NCBI GenBank assembly: GCA_028641055.1
Contig: CM054058.1
Span: 502,465,919 to 502,529,918, forward strand
DNA length: 64,000 nt
Direction: 5' to 3'
DNA from: Alopecurus myosuroides
Taxonomy: Eukaryota > Streptophyta > Magnoliopsida > Poales > Poaceae
Every line of letters starts with the position of its first letter. Position 1 is the stretch's first letter. Under the pieces are notes generated by a model. It made no database searches and had not been told where the DNA came from. It saw only the letters and a list, made by a program, of their open reading frames with translations. The position numbers and the translations under genes are program-made. Below, piece by piece: positions 34,888 through 44,467 of the stretch.

Positions 34888-37800
34888 CCCCCCCGCAGTC
34901 GGAACTGTGCCTGGAAGCACATTCAGACTGGAACAAAATTCCTGGAACAATGATGTCGGGAGCCCTTTAGTGAAAATATCCGCATATTGGGAGCTGGTGG
35001 GAACGTGTAGAACCCGAGCCTCGCCGAGTTGCACCCGATCACGAACAAAATGAAGATCGATCTCCACATGTTTGGTGCGCTGGTGCTGGACTGGGTTGGA
35101 GGAGAGGTACACGGCGGAGACGTTGTCGCAGTAGACGACCGTGGCTCGAGTGGGCGGCTGATGAAGCTCAACGAGGAGCTGGCGTAGCCAGACGGATTCC
35201 GCCACACTGTTGGCGACCGCTCTATACTCAGCCTCCGCGCTGGAGCGTGACACCGTGTTCTGGCGTTTAGATGACCAGGAGACAAGGTTGTTGCCAAGGA
35301 ACACGCCGAAGCCAGATGTGGACTTGCGCGTGTCGGGGCAACCGGCCCAGTCGGCGTCAGAGTACACTGTGAGGTCGAAAGAGGAGTCCCGGTGCAGCTG
35401 GAGTCCAAAATGAATGGTACCGCGAATGTAGCGCAGAATGCGCTTGATGAGCTGGAAATGAGCGTCTGAGGGCGCATGCATGAAAAGGCACACCTGCTGA
35501 ACGGCATAGGAGAGATCGGGCCTGGTGAGGGTGAGATACTGGAGGGCTCCGGCTAGGCTGCGGTATAGTGATGGATTATCGAATGCGGCACCGCTGTGTA
35601 GGGAGAGTTTGGAGGTGGTGTCAATGGGAGTGGAGACGGGGTGGCAGTTGAGCATCCCTGCACGGTCAAGGATCTCAAGAGCAAACTGCTGCTGGCTAAG
35701 GAAGAGACCGCGAGGGGTGCGCTGAACATTGACACCTAGAAAGTGGTGTATATCCCCTAAATCGGTCATGGAGAACTCACGATGGAGAGACTGCATGGTG
35801 GTGGTGAGAAGTGACGGTGTGTTTGCGGTGAGAATGATGTCGTCCACGTAAAGGAGGAGGTAGGCAAGCTGCGTCCCCCGGCGAAATATGAAGAGAGAGG
35901 TGTCACATTTCGAAGTGGTGAAACCGAGGGAGTGAAGGAAAGTGGTGAAGCGTACGAACCAGGTCCGGGGAGCCTGTTTGAGGCCGTAGAGAGATTTGTT
36001 GAGGCGACAAACATGGGTGGGAAGGGTGGAATCGACAAAACCGGATGGTTGCTGACAATAGACGGTTTCGGCGAGGTGACCGTGCAAGAAAGCATTCTTG
36101 ACATCCATTTGATGGATAGGCCAAGAGTGGGTGGTGGCGATGCTGAGGACGACGCGAATGGTGGATGGTTTGACAACCGGGCTGAACGTCTCGCCGTAGT
36201 CCACGCCAGGCTGCTGTGTAAAGCCACGAACAACCCAACGAGCCTTGTACCGTGCCAGCGTGCCGTCGGAGTTGAGCTTGTGGCGAAAGATCCACTTCCC
36301 GGTCACCAAGTTTACACCTGCAGGACAAGGCACAAGAGACCAAGTGTCATTCCGTACGAGAGCATTAAATTCTTCTAACATTGCGGCGTGCCAATGTGCA
36401 TCTTTGAGTGCTACACGGTAAGAGGATGGTATGGGTGAGGGGGAGGTGGAAACGTGCAAGTCAAATGGTAGCTTGGGCTGGGCGAAGCCGTGTTTGCCAC
36501 GGTTGAGCATGTGGTGTTCGTTTTGGGGTGGAGCTATCGTGGTAGCGTTTGCGGGAATCGAGAGCGGAGGTGGCGAGTTGCGGTTGGTGGGAGGGGATTC
36601 GGTGGGGCTGGCAGGTGCTGGCGGGTCGGGGGCGGGCGGTGAATACGAGGTGGAGACGGGAGTTGGTTGGGCGGGAGCGGCAGACTCGGTCGGGGCGGGA
36701 GTGAAAGCGGCGGGTGCGCGTGGGGTGGGGACAGGGGTGGGGCTGGCTGTCGGTTGGATGGCGCGGGGGTCACGCGCGGGTGAGATTGGCGGCGGGGTCG
36801 GGTGGGGATGCTGCGGATGGTTGGTGGGCACGGAAAGTGAGGCAGGTGAGGTGGGATGGGCACGGTAGTCGGGGGGGATTTGGTGGGGACAGGTGGGTGG
36901 ATCGGCTGTGGCTGGTGGCGGTGTGGGAGGCGGTGTGGGGTGCGCGAATGGGAACTGGTTTTCCTCAAAAATCACGTGACGGGAGATGATAATTCTGCGC
37001 GTTTGGAGGTCGAAGCACCGATAGCCTTTGTGCTCACGAGGATACCCCATGAAGACACAGCGAACGGAGCGAGGAGAAAGTTTGTGGAGGGATGTGGGAG
37101 TGACATTAGGATAGCACAAACAACCGAACACGCGGAGATGGTCGTAGGAGGGATGGGCACCGTAGAGGTAGAAGTAGGGGGTGGCATGGGCATTGACACG
37201 AGTAGGGCGTATGTTGAGTAGGTGATTGGCAGTGTGAAGGGCTTCGACCCAAAAATGGGAAGGTAGGGTGGCTTGGAAGAGGAGGGTGCGTACTATGTCA
37301 TTGTGAGTCCTAATGAGACGTTCGGCGCGGCCATTTTGTGGCGAGGTGTACGGGCATGAGAGGCGAAACGAGACACCGTTGTTAGAGAAGAACGTGCGGA
37401 GGGACGCGTTGAGAAATTCGCCGCCGTTGTCGCATTGGAGACAGCGGATGGTGCGATTAAATTGGGTTTGGACAAATGTAAAGAAGTTGATGAGTGTGGC
37501 ACATGTGTCGTGTTTGTTTCGAAGTGGAAAAACCCAAGAAAAATGAGAGTAATCGTCAAGAATAACTAAGTAAAATTTATAACCGGAGCAACTGATTACA
37601 GGGGATGTCCACAGATCACAATGCACTAAATCAAAGGGAGACATGGCACGAGAGTGAGAGATCGAAAACGGTAGACGAGTTTGTTTTCCTAGTTGACAAG
37701 CATCGCAAAAGGAAATAGTGGAAGAGGCATTATTACATGTGGAAAGAAAATCTAGGGGTAGATGCGAGAGGGCGGTGGGGTTTGGGTGGCCCAGCCGACG

Positions 37801-38517
37801 ATGCCAGATGTCGCCGGAGACGGTGAGGGCCGCAGATGGTGTTGGGGGCTGGTCACCGAAGAAGGGGTATAGATCACCGTGGCTGTTGGAACGCATGAGG
37901 AGTGTCTTGGTGGTGAGGTCCTTCACAGAAAAACCAAACGGATCAAATTCAACAGAACACCAATTATCACGAACGAATTTACGCGTGCCAATTAGGTTTT
38001 TAACAACAGCAGGACAGACAAGCACGTCATGGAGGTAGAAGGGACGGGACGTGAGTGTGGAGGTACCGGTAGCGACGACAGGGAGATGTGTACCATTGCC
38101 AACGACTAAATGCTGAGAATTATGCTCTTGAGGGGAATGAGACGAGTCTAAGGTACCTGAGCTGCTAGTGACATGGGTGGTGGCACCGGAATCCATGATC
38201 CAGGTGCCGGAGTGCGCGGGGAAGGCGGATCCGTAGCTCGAGGACTGCTGCATCAGGGCCTGTTGATCCCAAGAGGGAGGCTGTGAGGCGACGGCAGCGG
38301 TGTAGGCCTGCTGGGAGGCCGGCGCGACGAAGTAGGCTTGCTGCGGTGGCGGCGTGGCAGGGGCGGGCATGACGGGGTACACCTGCTGCGGGGGCGTCGT
38401 GGCAGGGGCGGGGACGACGGTGTAGACCTGCTGGGCGGCGCCGGGACGAGGGCCAAGAACGCCGGCGGAGTTCGGCGGGATCCAGGGCGCGCGGGCCGGG
38501 GGAAACGGCAGGTGCAT
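34882..38517 (-). CDS. Copia pol polyprotein (protease, integrase, RT, RNase H)
   Basis: 1211 residues, uninterrupted. After a Pro/Gln-rich repeat region come: protease WIMDSGATTHVTSS (about residue 105); the GAG-pre-integrase/zinc region HRRLGHPNP...CDACQLGK; integrase DDE core (DLWTSPV, LQCDNGGEF, SPQNGRAER); a long Pro/Thr/Ser linker; RT (KWIFRHK, MDVKNAFLHG, SLYGLKQAPRTW, YVDDIILTAN); and RNase H (VYSDADWAGCPDTRKSTSG, SSAEAEYRA, ADIFTKGLP). All catalytic motifs are present. The first ATG (38517) is 17 codons after the TAG that ends gag and in the same frame, so pol probably depends on readthrough, or the TAG is a recent mutation. Roles are particle maturation, reverse transcription and integration. 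Confidence 0.9.
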   Translation of the reverse strand: MHLPFPPARAPWIPPNSAGVLGPRPGAAQQVYTVVPAPATTPPQQVYPVMPAPATPPPQQAYFVAPASQQAYTAAVASQPPSWDQQALMQQSSSYGSAFPAHSGTWIMDSGATTHVTSSSGTLDSSHSPQEHNSQHLVVGNGTHLPVVATGTSTLTSRPFYLHDVLVCPAVVKNLIGTRKFVRDNWCSVEFDPFGFSVKDLTTKTLLMRSNSHGDLYPFFGDQPPTPSAALTVSGDIWHRRLGHPNPTALSHLPLDFLSTCNNASSTISFCDACQLGKQTRLPFSISHSRAMSPFDLVHCDLWTSPVISCSGYKFYLVILDDYSHFSWVFPLRNKHDTCATLINFFTFVQTQFNRTIRCLQCDNGGEFLNASLRTFFSNNGVSFRLSCPYTSPQNGRAERLIRTHNDIVRTLLFQATLPSHFWVEALHTANHLLNIRPTRVNAHATPYFYLYGAHPSYDHLRVFGCLCYPNVTPTSLHKLSPRSVRCVFMGYPREHKGYRCFDLQTRRIIISRHVIFEENQFPFAHPTPPPTPPPATADPPTCPHQIPPDYRAHPTSPASLSVPTNHPQHPHPTPPPISPARDPRAIQPTASPTPVPTPRAPAAFTPAPTESAAPAQPTPVSTSYSPPAPDPPAPASPTESPPTNRNSPPPLSIPANATTIAPPQNEHHMLNRGKHGFAQPKLPFDLHVSTSPSPIPSSYRVALKDAHWHAAMLEEFNALVRNDTWSLVPCPAGVNLVTGKWIFRHKLNSDGTLARYKARWVVRGFTQQPGVDYGETFSPVVKPSTIRVVLSIATTHSWPIHQMDVKNAFLHGHLAETVYCQQPSGFVDSTLPTHVCRLNKSLYGLKQAPRTWFVRFTTFLHSLGFTTSKCDTSLFIFRRGTQLAYLLLYVDDIILTANTPSLLTTTMQSLHREFSMTDLGDIHHFLGVNVQRTPRGLFLSQQQFALEILDRAGMLNCHPVSTPIDTTSKLSLHSGAAFDNPSLYRSLAGALQYLTLTRPDLSYAVQQVCLFMHAPSDAHFQLIKRILRYIRGTIHFGLQLHRDSSFDLTVYSDADWAGCPDTRKSTSGFGVFLGNNLVSWSSKRQNTVSRSSAEAEYRAVANSVAESVWLRQLLVELHQPPTRATVVYCDNVSAVYLSSNPVQHQRTKHVEIDLHFVRDRVQLGEARVLHVPTSSQYADIFTKGLPTSLFQEFCSSLNVLPGTVPTAGGC

Positions 38518-38565
38518 GGGGGCGAAGTAACCTAGCCAAGGTTGTTGGCCAGCGTTGGAGGCGCC

Positions 38566-39666
38566 CTATTGCCAGGAGGGGCGACCGCGCCCGCCGTCGT
38601 ACGAGGGCGCGTTCTGGGTGTTGTCGCGTTGCGCGGAGCCGCGTCCGCCGCCGTGCTGAAAACCAGGGATAGGGTTGCGCCCCCGATAGTTTGGACTGAC
38701 CCCTGGGGTCACGGGGCGGGGAGTGCTGCTGCTGGACGGCCCGCCGCGAGGACCGCCGTGGACGGCGAGGGCATGAGCGCTCTCATGAATTTGCTGTTTA
38801 TCGTAGCCGATCTCGGTGCGCTGGAGATGGGGAACGGCGTCGGAGAAGGCGATCAGGGGCTTGGTTGTCTTGAGGATCTCCGCCTGTAGGGAGAATTTGC
38901 CACCGAGCCCGTCCAAGAATTGGAAGGTGAGATCGTCATCGCCTAGAGGGCGCCCGATGGCGGACAGATCGTCGGCGATTTGCTGGAGCTTGCTGGCGTA
39001 GTCCGCGACGGTCATGTCCCCGCGCGGCGTCTTGCGGAAGGAGGTGCTGAGGAAGTGGTAGCGGGAGGCGTCGCGGTCGAGGAAGAACCGAGTGAGCCGC
39101 GCCCAGGTGGAGCACGCGCGGCCGTCGGCGCCTTGAACCAGTCGGAAGAGGTCATCCGAGAGTGTGGCCATGAACCATAGGGAGAGATGGATGTCGACGG
39201 CGAGCCAGCTGTCGTCGGGGTTCGGAGGTGCGGCGCCCTCGGTCACGTGGTCAAGGGCTTTGTACATGGTGAGGGGCCAGAGGATGATCTGCCGCCACTT
39301 GGTGAAGTTGTCGCCGGCGGTGTTGACAGAGAACTTGATGTTGTTTTGGATGTGGACGCTGAGAAGGGGGTGGGGAGCAGGTTGGGGGGAGGAGATCATG
39401 AGAGGTTGGGGTTGGAGAGTTTGCATGTGGGTTTGGAGTTGAGTTTGGGGGATCGGTTGGAAGGAGACAGAGGTGGAGGAGAAGGGGTAGGGTTCGGTGG
39501 AGCCACCGGAGATGGGATCGGAGATGGGTGGGGTGGGAGGCGCGCGAGGCATGTTCGAGGGCTGAGGGAGGGGGGTTTGCGGATCGGAGTCCAGTGGAGT
39601 AATGGAGGGAATCGGGAGGTTGAAGGAGACAGGGAGGGTTTCGGTGGGTAGGGAAGAGGAAGCCAT
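38566..39666 (-). CDS. Copia gag protein
   Basis: 366 residues from ATG at 39666 (MASSSLPTETLPV), 23 bp inside the PBS end of the 5' LTR, to TAG at 38566-38568. A Pro-rich N-terminus is followed by a UBN2-type gag domain (IKFSVNTAGDNFTKWRQIIL, WARLTRFFLDRD, DYASKLQQIADDL, FQFLDGLGGKFS) and a Gly/Arg-rich basic tail (GGGRGSAQRD, GGRGRPSWQ). No CCHC zinc knuckle is visible; the basic tail may bind RNA instead. The stop context is CAA TAG GGC, and the frame continues straight into pol. Confidence 0.85.
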   Translation of the reverse strand: MASSSLPTETLPVSFNLPIPSITPLDSDPQTPLPQPSNMPRAPPTPPISDPISGGSTEPYPFSSTSVSFQPIPQTQLQTHMQTLQPQPLMISSPQPAPHPLLSVHIQNNIKFSVNTAGDNFTKWRQIILWPLTMYKALDHVTEGAAPPNPDDSWLAVDIHLSLWFMATLSDDLFRLVQGADGRACSTWARLTRFFLDRDASRYHFLSTSFRKTPRGDMTVADYASKLQQIADDLSAIGRPLGDDDLTFQFLDGLGGKFSLQAEILKTTKPLIAFSDAVPHLQRTEIGYDKQQIHESAHALAVHGGPRGGPSSSSTPRPVTPGVSPNYRGRNPIPGFQHGGGRGSAQRDNTQNAPSYDGGRGRPSWQ

Positions 39667-39675
39667 TAGAGCCTG

Positions 39676-39688
39676 TGCTCTGATACCA
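39676..39688 (-). other. Primer binding site of the intact Copia
   Basis: On the minus strand TGGTATCAGAGCA follows the LTR directly. This is the standard Copia PBS complementary to the 3' end of initiator tRNA-Met. Confidence 0.85.
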
Positions 39689-39860
39689 TGAAGAATAGCA
39701 ATGAATGATAGATTGTATTGCTCAGGTTCGGTACAGAGTACATATAGCGATCGATACAGCTGTGCACACGCAGAGGCGCAACGCAGGCGCATGCCGTGGC
39801 TAGTGGGTCTCACGATCCTAAAGACTAGGAGCAGCAGGTACACAAGATAACGGTTCAACA
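39689..39860 (-). repeat. 5' LTR of the intact Copia
   Basis: Same 172-bp sequence as the 3' LTR; flanked outside by CTTGT. Confidence 0.92.
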
Positions 39861-39865
39861 CTTGT

Positions 39866-40915
39866 AACATCAAAAGGTAGCTAGAAAATCTCACTATAAC
39901 TAAAACCTAAACAATAAAATCGTGATGGTAAAATAGAAAGTGCAAAAAAGAAGAGTGCTCACTGTAGTGTAGTTCACCGGTACTCACAATAAAAAAAATA
40001 AACCTTCTCATTACATGCCATTAAATGAAATTTCAAGCTTCACACTATTTCAGTATCTTAGATGTTTGCATGTTAAAAGGATGCCTAAACAGAGTCAAGT
40101 TTGATATTTGTCCCAGCAATGTTGGCCGATTAGATGCCGCAGCTCCATTAGAAATTTGGGATTCAGCATTTGCAAGATGTGATTCTCCAAATGTTGTAAC
40201 TTGGGCAGCTGTATCTATGTTGTTCTTCTCCAAGGGATCGGGTAGTCTGGTGGCTGATCACGCCGGCCATCCTTTGTAGTTCTGTGCCTGCTCCGGCAGT
40301 CCTGCGTACTCAATATTCTGGTCACGTGGAGATGGAGAGATAAGAGAACGAATCGAACTCCTCGACAGGCAGGGGCCGTGCACGCGTGCCACCAAGGCGA
40401 CCATGGAGGTTCCTCCTTGCCAGAGGACACCATGGCCCGACCATGACGATGACGTATTGACGTCCTCGATGGCCTTGAGAAATTTCTTAGCATGGCCGGC
40501 GAAAGCACCTCCTTGTCAGAGCCCTCCACGACACACCACCGCAGATTGTCGGGCCGCCGTGCCACGCGCGTCATCTTGCACACCTCCTCGGAGGCTGTTT
40601 TGGCGAATCCCTCCTTGGTCTTCTTGCATGACAGCTCCAAGGCGTAGGTCGCCTAGCACTCGCGGACGGGAATGCCGCAAGCGTTACGGTTCAAAATATG
40701 CCTACCTCTAATGCATATTTATCCGCGTAACGCTCGCGGACGGGAAATGACACCTAGGTGACGCGACATAAATAAATGCGAGGGAGAGAAGACGGAGTTC
40801 TAGCTCACCCTCGGCGGTAGAGGAAGTAGTCGAACGACAACGTGACGACCGGGCCGGAGGCGTGGGGTGGCAGGGTCAGGGTCGACGGACGGCGTCACGG
40901 CTTCGATCCCTTATA
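39866..40915. other. Helitron cargo, possible captured exon pieces
   Basis: A plus-strand frame (40025-40279) includes FARCDSPNVVTWAAVS, which faintly resembles PPR repeats. A minus-strand frame (40640-40450) reads EEVCKMTRVARRPDNLRWCVV. Neither is long enough to name. Helitrons often capture gene pieces, so these are candidates only. Confidence 0.25.
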
Positions 40916-40984
40916 ATAACAAGGGTAGCATAGTAAGAATGTATCGGATAAAAAATTTAGTTGCTAATTTTTAACACCTAAAAA

Positions 40985-41165
40985 TTGTAACTAACAAGAC
41001 CTAAAACAAAATTATAACTAACAACACCTAAAATTTTGTAACACCTAAAATACTAATCAAAATTTGTAACTAACAAGACCTAAAAAAATTTATAAATAAC
41101 AACACCTAAAATTTTGTAACACCTAAAATACTAATCAAAATTTGTAACTAACAAGACCTAAATAG
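40985..41165. repeat. AT-rich tandem repeat, period about 80 bp
   Basis: TTTGTAACACCTAAAATACT followed by AATCAAAATTTGTAACTAAC repeats almost exactly twice, with further CACCTAAAA motifs to 41310. It belongs to the interior flank of the CACTA right end. Confidence 0.7.
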
Positions 41166-41574
41166 CTCACGGGCCCCCCAATTTTTTATAACCTAAATTT
41201 TTTCTACCACCTAAAAATAAAACAAATTTTCTAACACCTAAATTTGTTTCTAACATCTAAAATCATCTAACACCTAATTTTTCTAACCTATAATTCTAAC
41301 AGTACCTAATTACTAACACTAGATAGAAAAAAAAATGAAAAAAAAACAAAAAGCTACCGGCAGTGAGGGATTTCGACGGGAGAAGGGCCCTCGACTGCCT
41401 CCGGCGCGGCGAGAGGGGTGCAGGAGTCGAGAGGAGGGCCGGTAGGAGGTGCGGAGAGGTGGGGGGCGGTGGCGGCGCCGCCGCCGCCGCACCGGAGAGG
41501 GAGGAGCCGGGAGGGCCGGAGAGGGGGGCTAGGTGGCGGCGGGGAAACGAGGTGGCGCCCGGCGGAGGGCAAGG

Positions 41575-41655
41575 CGGCGGCGGGGCTCGACGTGCGGCGG
41601 CGGGGTACGACGTGCAGCGGCGGGGCTCGACGTGCGGCGGCGGGGCGCGACGTGG
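41575..41655. repeat. GC-rich 20-bp tandem repeat, four units
   Basis: The unit CGGGGCTCGACGTGCGGCGG recurs at 41582, 41602, 41622 and 41642 with few changes. It creates open frames in several phases that are not genes. Confidence 0.85.
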
Positions 41656-41869
41656 AGGGAGGAGCAGAAGGGAGGGGCGCGGCGTGGAGGGAGAGAGGAG
41701 AAAGGAGGGGCGCGGCGGGGCGGGGATCTGAGGCGGTGGTGGCGGCGGAACGGATGGCGGCGGCGCGGGGATCTGAGGCGGGGCGGGGTCAACGCGGGGA
41801 AACGGAGGAGATACGGGCGAGTTTCTACTGGGCGATAACGGACGAGTTCCTACTGGGCGATAAAAGCGT

Positions 41870-42079
41870 CACGGAAAAAAATGCCAACTGTCCCCACACG
41901 CCGACGGTCCGGGATACGCCGACAGCAACTGTAGGCGAAGCTGGAAACACGCCGACGGGCTGGCTACGCCGACGGCCACTGCCTCAGCTCCCCGTTCCTC
42001 CTGTGGTACGCCGACGGCACCGACTTTTCGCCGTCGGCGTACCGGACGGCCGTCGGCGTTCTGCTCTGCTCCCGTAGTG
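41870..42079. mobile_element. Right end of a CACTA element inside the Helitron
   Basis: Seven or more CGCCGACGG/CCGTCGGCG subterminal repeats are followed by GCTCTGCTCCCGTAGTG. Read inward this is CACTACGGGAGCAGAGC, sharing the first 11 bases with the left end at 31977. No left end lies within the Helitron, so the end was captured or the rest was lost. Confidence 0.6.
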
Positions 42080-42780
42080 TCGGCCACCTCCCCGTCGAGT
42101 GCGGCCTCGCGGGTATGAAATCCCGTCGAGCGCGGCGGCCGAGGGCGCGTCGAGGGTGTGGATCGCCGTCGAGCGCGGCGGCCGAGGGCGCCTCGAGAGC
42201 GTGGATCGCCGTCGAGCCAGGAGAATGCGGCGGTTGCAAACGCCTGGTCGTCCGGGCGAGGGATTAGGGCGGGGACATCCCGCGGACGGCCAGATAGGCC
42301 GGCGGAGAGGCTGGACCACTGCAGTAGGGCAGGCGTAGGGGGTGTTGAGCACGATCCTGGGCCGCCGCCTCGCTAGACATGACGGTGAACTCGTCGAGCG
42401 ACACGTCAACCGCTACGCCGGCGCGGCCACATGCGCCATGTTTTGTGTGCCCACAGTATGCTCCCTCCTCGACCCCACCAAGCTCGCCAACCGTCACGGT
42501 CGGCATGTTCAGGACGTGACGGCCTGCTGTACCGCGGCCTCGTCCACGCCTGCCCCCGTGCAGGAACTCGCTGTATGTGGCGTCCACGCCCGATGCTCGT
42601 GGATCAGGGCAGGTATTGGTAGTTTCCATCATGGACGATCTCGTTTTCATCGTCGATGTTGTGTCCTCAATCTCGTCTATCTCCACAACCTCACATGTAT
42701 ATATAGCGAACCAAAAGTGCAACGTAGGAAATCAAATCGACGGACGGATGAAAAAAATAAAAAATAGATATTTTGGTGGA
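42080..42780. other. Helitron cargo near its 5' end
   Basis: GC-rich, with a 54-bp direct duplication (GAGCGCGGCGGCCGAGGGCG at 42131 and 42172). A minus-strand frame at 42722-42264 has no known domain, although CATGTATATATAGCG could be its core promoter. Confidence 0.3.
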
Positions 42781-42847
42781 AGGGCAAAACGGTAAAACAC
42801 CAGTTTAGACCGGAAGAAACCTTACTTTCTTTATTATTAGGTAAAGA

Positions 42848-43270
42848 TTTGCAACATTGCTAGTACTACATTTATTAGATTTGCTACAGTCCAATTCATA
42901 TATTAATTTTTATTTTTGCGAAAAGCCGAGAACGTATTTATTAGTTGGATTGCTAAATTTTTATATCGAAATTAATCCCCCCTCTAGGGAAGAAAATGAT
43001 GTTAATTTGCGACCGACTGAATGTAGTCATTGAGTATATTTTATTTAATGCTTTTCTACATCATATGTGCATTTAATCACTAGATTGATGATCCTTACTC
43101 ATACCATAAGATCAAAAGAGAAAACAGTGATTTATTCACTAGTTCTTTAATTTGTTGATCCTTCATTTATTCATTTGATACTACTGTCTTAAATTTCATA
43201 TTGTAAAAGGAATTATTATACCATAATTAAGGCTGATCATTATCATAAAGATTTTCTTCCCCAGCCATAT
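42848..43270 (+). promoter_or_regulatory. Promoter of inhibitor-like gene 2
   Basis: About 400 bp is shared with the promoter of copy 3 (44180-44849), interrupted there by a Stowaway. A CCATATATGAG block at 43264 is a likely TATA region. The Helitron inserted about 490 bp upstream of the start codon. Confidence 0.5.
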
Positions 43271-43333
43271 ATGAGTTACCATGCGCATGACCAAACAAAA
43301 CAACACCTTGGTGCACGCTGCATACTACCACAA

Positions 43334-43882
43334 ATGGCGGACCCATCGATAGTGTATGTAGCTATGGCCCTTGGTGTGCTCCTCTCCACGTTCTCGGGCC
43401 TCCCCACAATGCACGCCGACGCTGGCTTCATCTCCCGCACGTGCAAGAAGACCAAAAACCCGGCCCAATGTGTGGCCGTGCTGAGCGCTTACCCGGAGAG
43501 CGCGAAGGCTTCCACGGAGCATGACCTTGCCAACATCGCGCTGCAAATCGCCACCGTCACCGTCCAGCACAACCTCGAGGTCATCGGCGACCTTGCCAAG
43601 AATAGCGAGCTGGGTACCCCCGAGGGGGATGCTCTGGCCGTCTGCCTTAGGGCCTACATAGACGCTTCTGCCGACCTTGAATTCAACGTGCGTCCGGACT
43701 TCAACGGTGGGGCCTACTCCGGCCCGTGGAAGCTCTTGTCGGGCGCGAAGAACGCCGGTGATACATGCGAGGACGAATTCAAAGGGATCGGCAAAACATC
43801 CCCCGTGACTGACATTGATCGCCAGATGACAGAGCGTTGTGGCATCGCGGGCGACCTCATCAACCTGCTTATTCCCAAGTGA
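43334..43882 (+). CDS. Pectin methylesterase inhibitor/invertase inhibitor-like protein, copy 2
   Basis: 182 residues, intronless. The start at 43334 (MADPSIVYVAMALGVLL) is preferred because the same ATG is conserved in copy 3 (MANRS) and lies below the TATA-like block. It has a signal peptide to about HADA. The PMEI domain follows: FISRTCKKTKNPAQC, a helical region with HNLEVIGDLAKN, AVCLRAYIDASADL, DTCEDEF, ERCGIAGDL, ending NLLIPK. All disulfide cysteines are present. It acts in the secretory pathway or cell wall; target enzyme unknown. It is the most complete member of the cluster. Confidence 0.85.
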   Translation: MADPSIVYVAMALGVLLSTFSGLPTMHADAGFISRTCKKTKNPAQCVAVLSAYPESAKASTEHDLANIALQIATVTVQHNLEVIGDLAKNSELGTPEGDALAVCLRAYIDASADLEFNVRPDFNGGAYSGPWKLLSGAKNAGDTCEDEFKGIGKTSPVTDIDRQMTERCGIAGDLINLLIPK

Positions 43883-44080
43883 TCACAACTCTTCTCGCTG
43901 TCTCGTTAAATATTTTGGTGGTCAAAGGGGTACATGAATAACGAGCTATACTGTACTCCTGTTCGTTGAAATACATGGTTTGCAACTTGTTTGGCAAGGC
44001 TATTTGCATTCATAATAAAGGAATGAGAAAATAAACTCAAAATACCGCAACAGGGCATTGTGATCACCCTTTTACAATTT

Positions 44081-44110
44081 TTCCCTAGCAACGCACGGGC
44101 ATTCTGCTAG
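44081..44110 (+). mobile_element. Helitron 3' end fragment downstream of gene 2
   Basis: TTCCCTAGCAACGCACGGGCATTCTGCTAG followed by T matches the 3' end of the Helitron at 33541 (CCCGTTGCAACGCACGGGCAT...CTAG) with changes in the hairpin. It marks an older Helitron insertion; its 5' end is not identified. Confidence 0.5.
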
Positions 44111-44467
44111 TTTACCGTAAAATGCAAAATAAAAGTTGCATATATACTGTGAATGCTACAACAAATTGCATTTATATGATTATTTGCAACTTTGCTAGTA
44201 CTACATTTATTAGATTTGCTACTGTCCAATTCATATATTAGTTTCTTTTGCGAAAAGCTGAGAACACATTTATTACTTGGATTGGTAAATTTTTATATCC
44301 AAATTAATCTCCCCTCTCGGGAAGAAAATGATGTTAATTTGCGATCTCTGAACTGGCTGAATGTAGTCATCGAGTATATTTTTATTTAATGATTTTCTAC
44401 ATCATATGTGCATTTAATCACTAGATTGATGATACTTACTCATACCATAAGATCAAATGAGCAAGTA

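Larger units (their letters stand above)
34716..39860 (-). mobile_element. Full-length Copia retrotransposon inside the Helitron
   Basis: Two 172-bp LTRs (39689-39860 and 34716-34887) look identical base for base, so insertion is very recent. CTTGT flanks both sides (34711-34715, 39861-39865). The order on the minus strand is LTR, PBS (TGGTATCAGAGC), gag, protease, integrase, RT, RNase H, purine tract (GCGGGGGGG), LTR; the protease-integrase-RT order defines Copia. The coding part is complete except for one in-frame stop between gag and pol. LTRs this short set it apart from the other Copia elements in the window. Confidence 0.92.
33541..42847 (-). mobile_element. Helitron, minus orientation, 9.3 kb including a nested Copia
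   Basis: On the minus strand the 5' end is TCTTTACCTAATAATAAAG (42847) and the 3' end is CCGTTGCAACGCACGGGCATGTATGCTAG (42-bp region ending at 33541). This gives TC at the start, CTAG at the end and a hairpin-forming CCGTTGCAACGCACGG about 12 bases before it. The flanks are A and T, as for Helitrons. Joining the flanks gives TATACGTGGA|TTTGCAACATTGCTAG, which aligns without a gap to TATATGATTATTTGCAACTTTGCTAG at 44167-44192, the unoccupied site in the neighbouring paralogous unit. No Rep/helicase frame is seen, so it is non-autonomous. Without the Copia it is about 4.2 kb. Confidence 0.8.

Noticed and set aside
35932..36378. Plus-strand ORFs across the Copia
   Set aside because: Complement of the intact pol frame.
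40985..41165. CRISPR-like array
   Set aside because: Only two or three AT-rich tandem copies in a plant transposon; no spacers.
41363..42077. Gly/Arg-rich ORFs up to 219 codons
   Set aside because: Produced by the 20-bp GC-rich tandem repeat and CACTA subterminal repeats.
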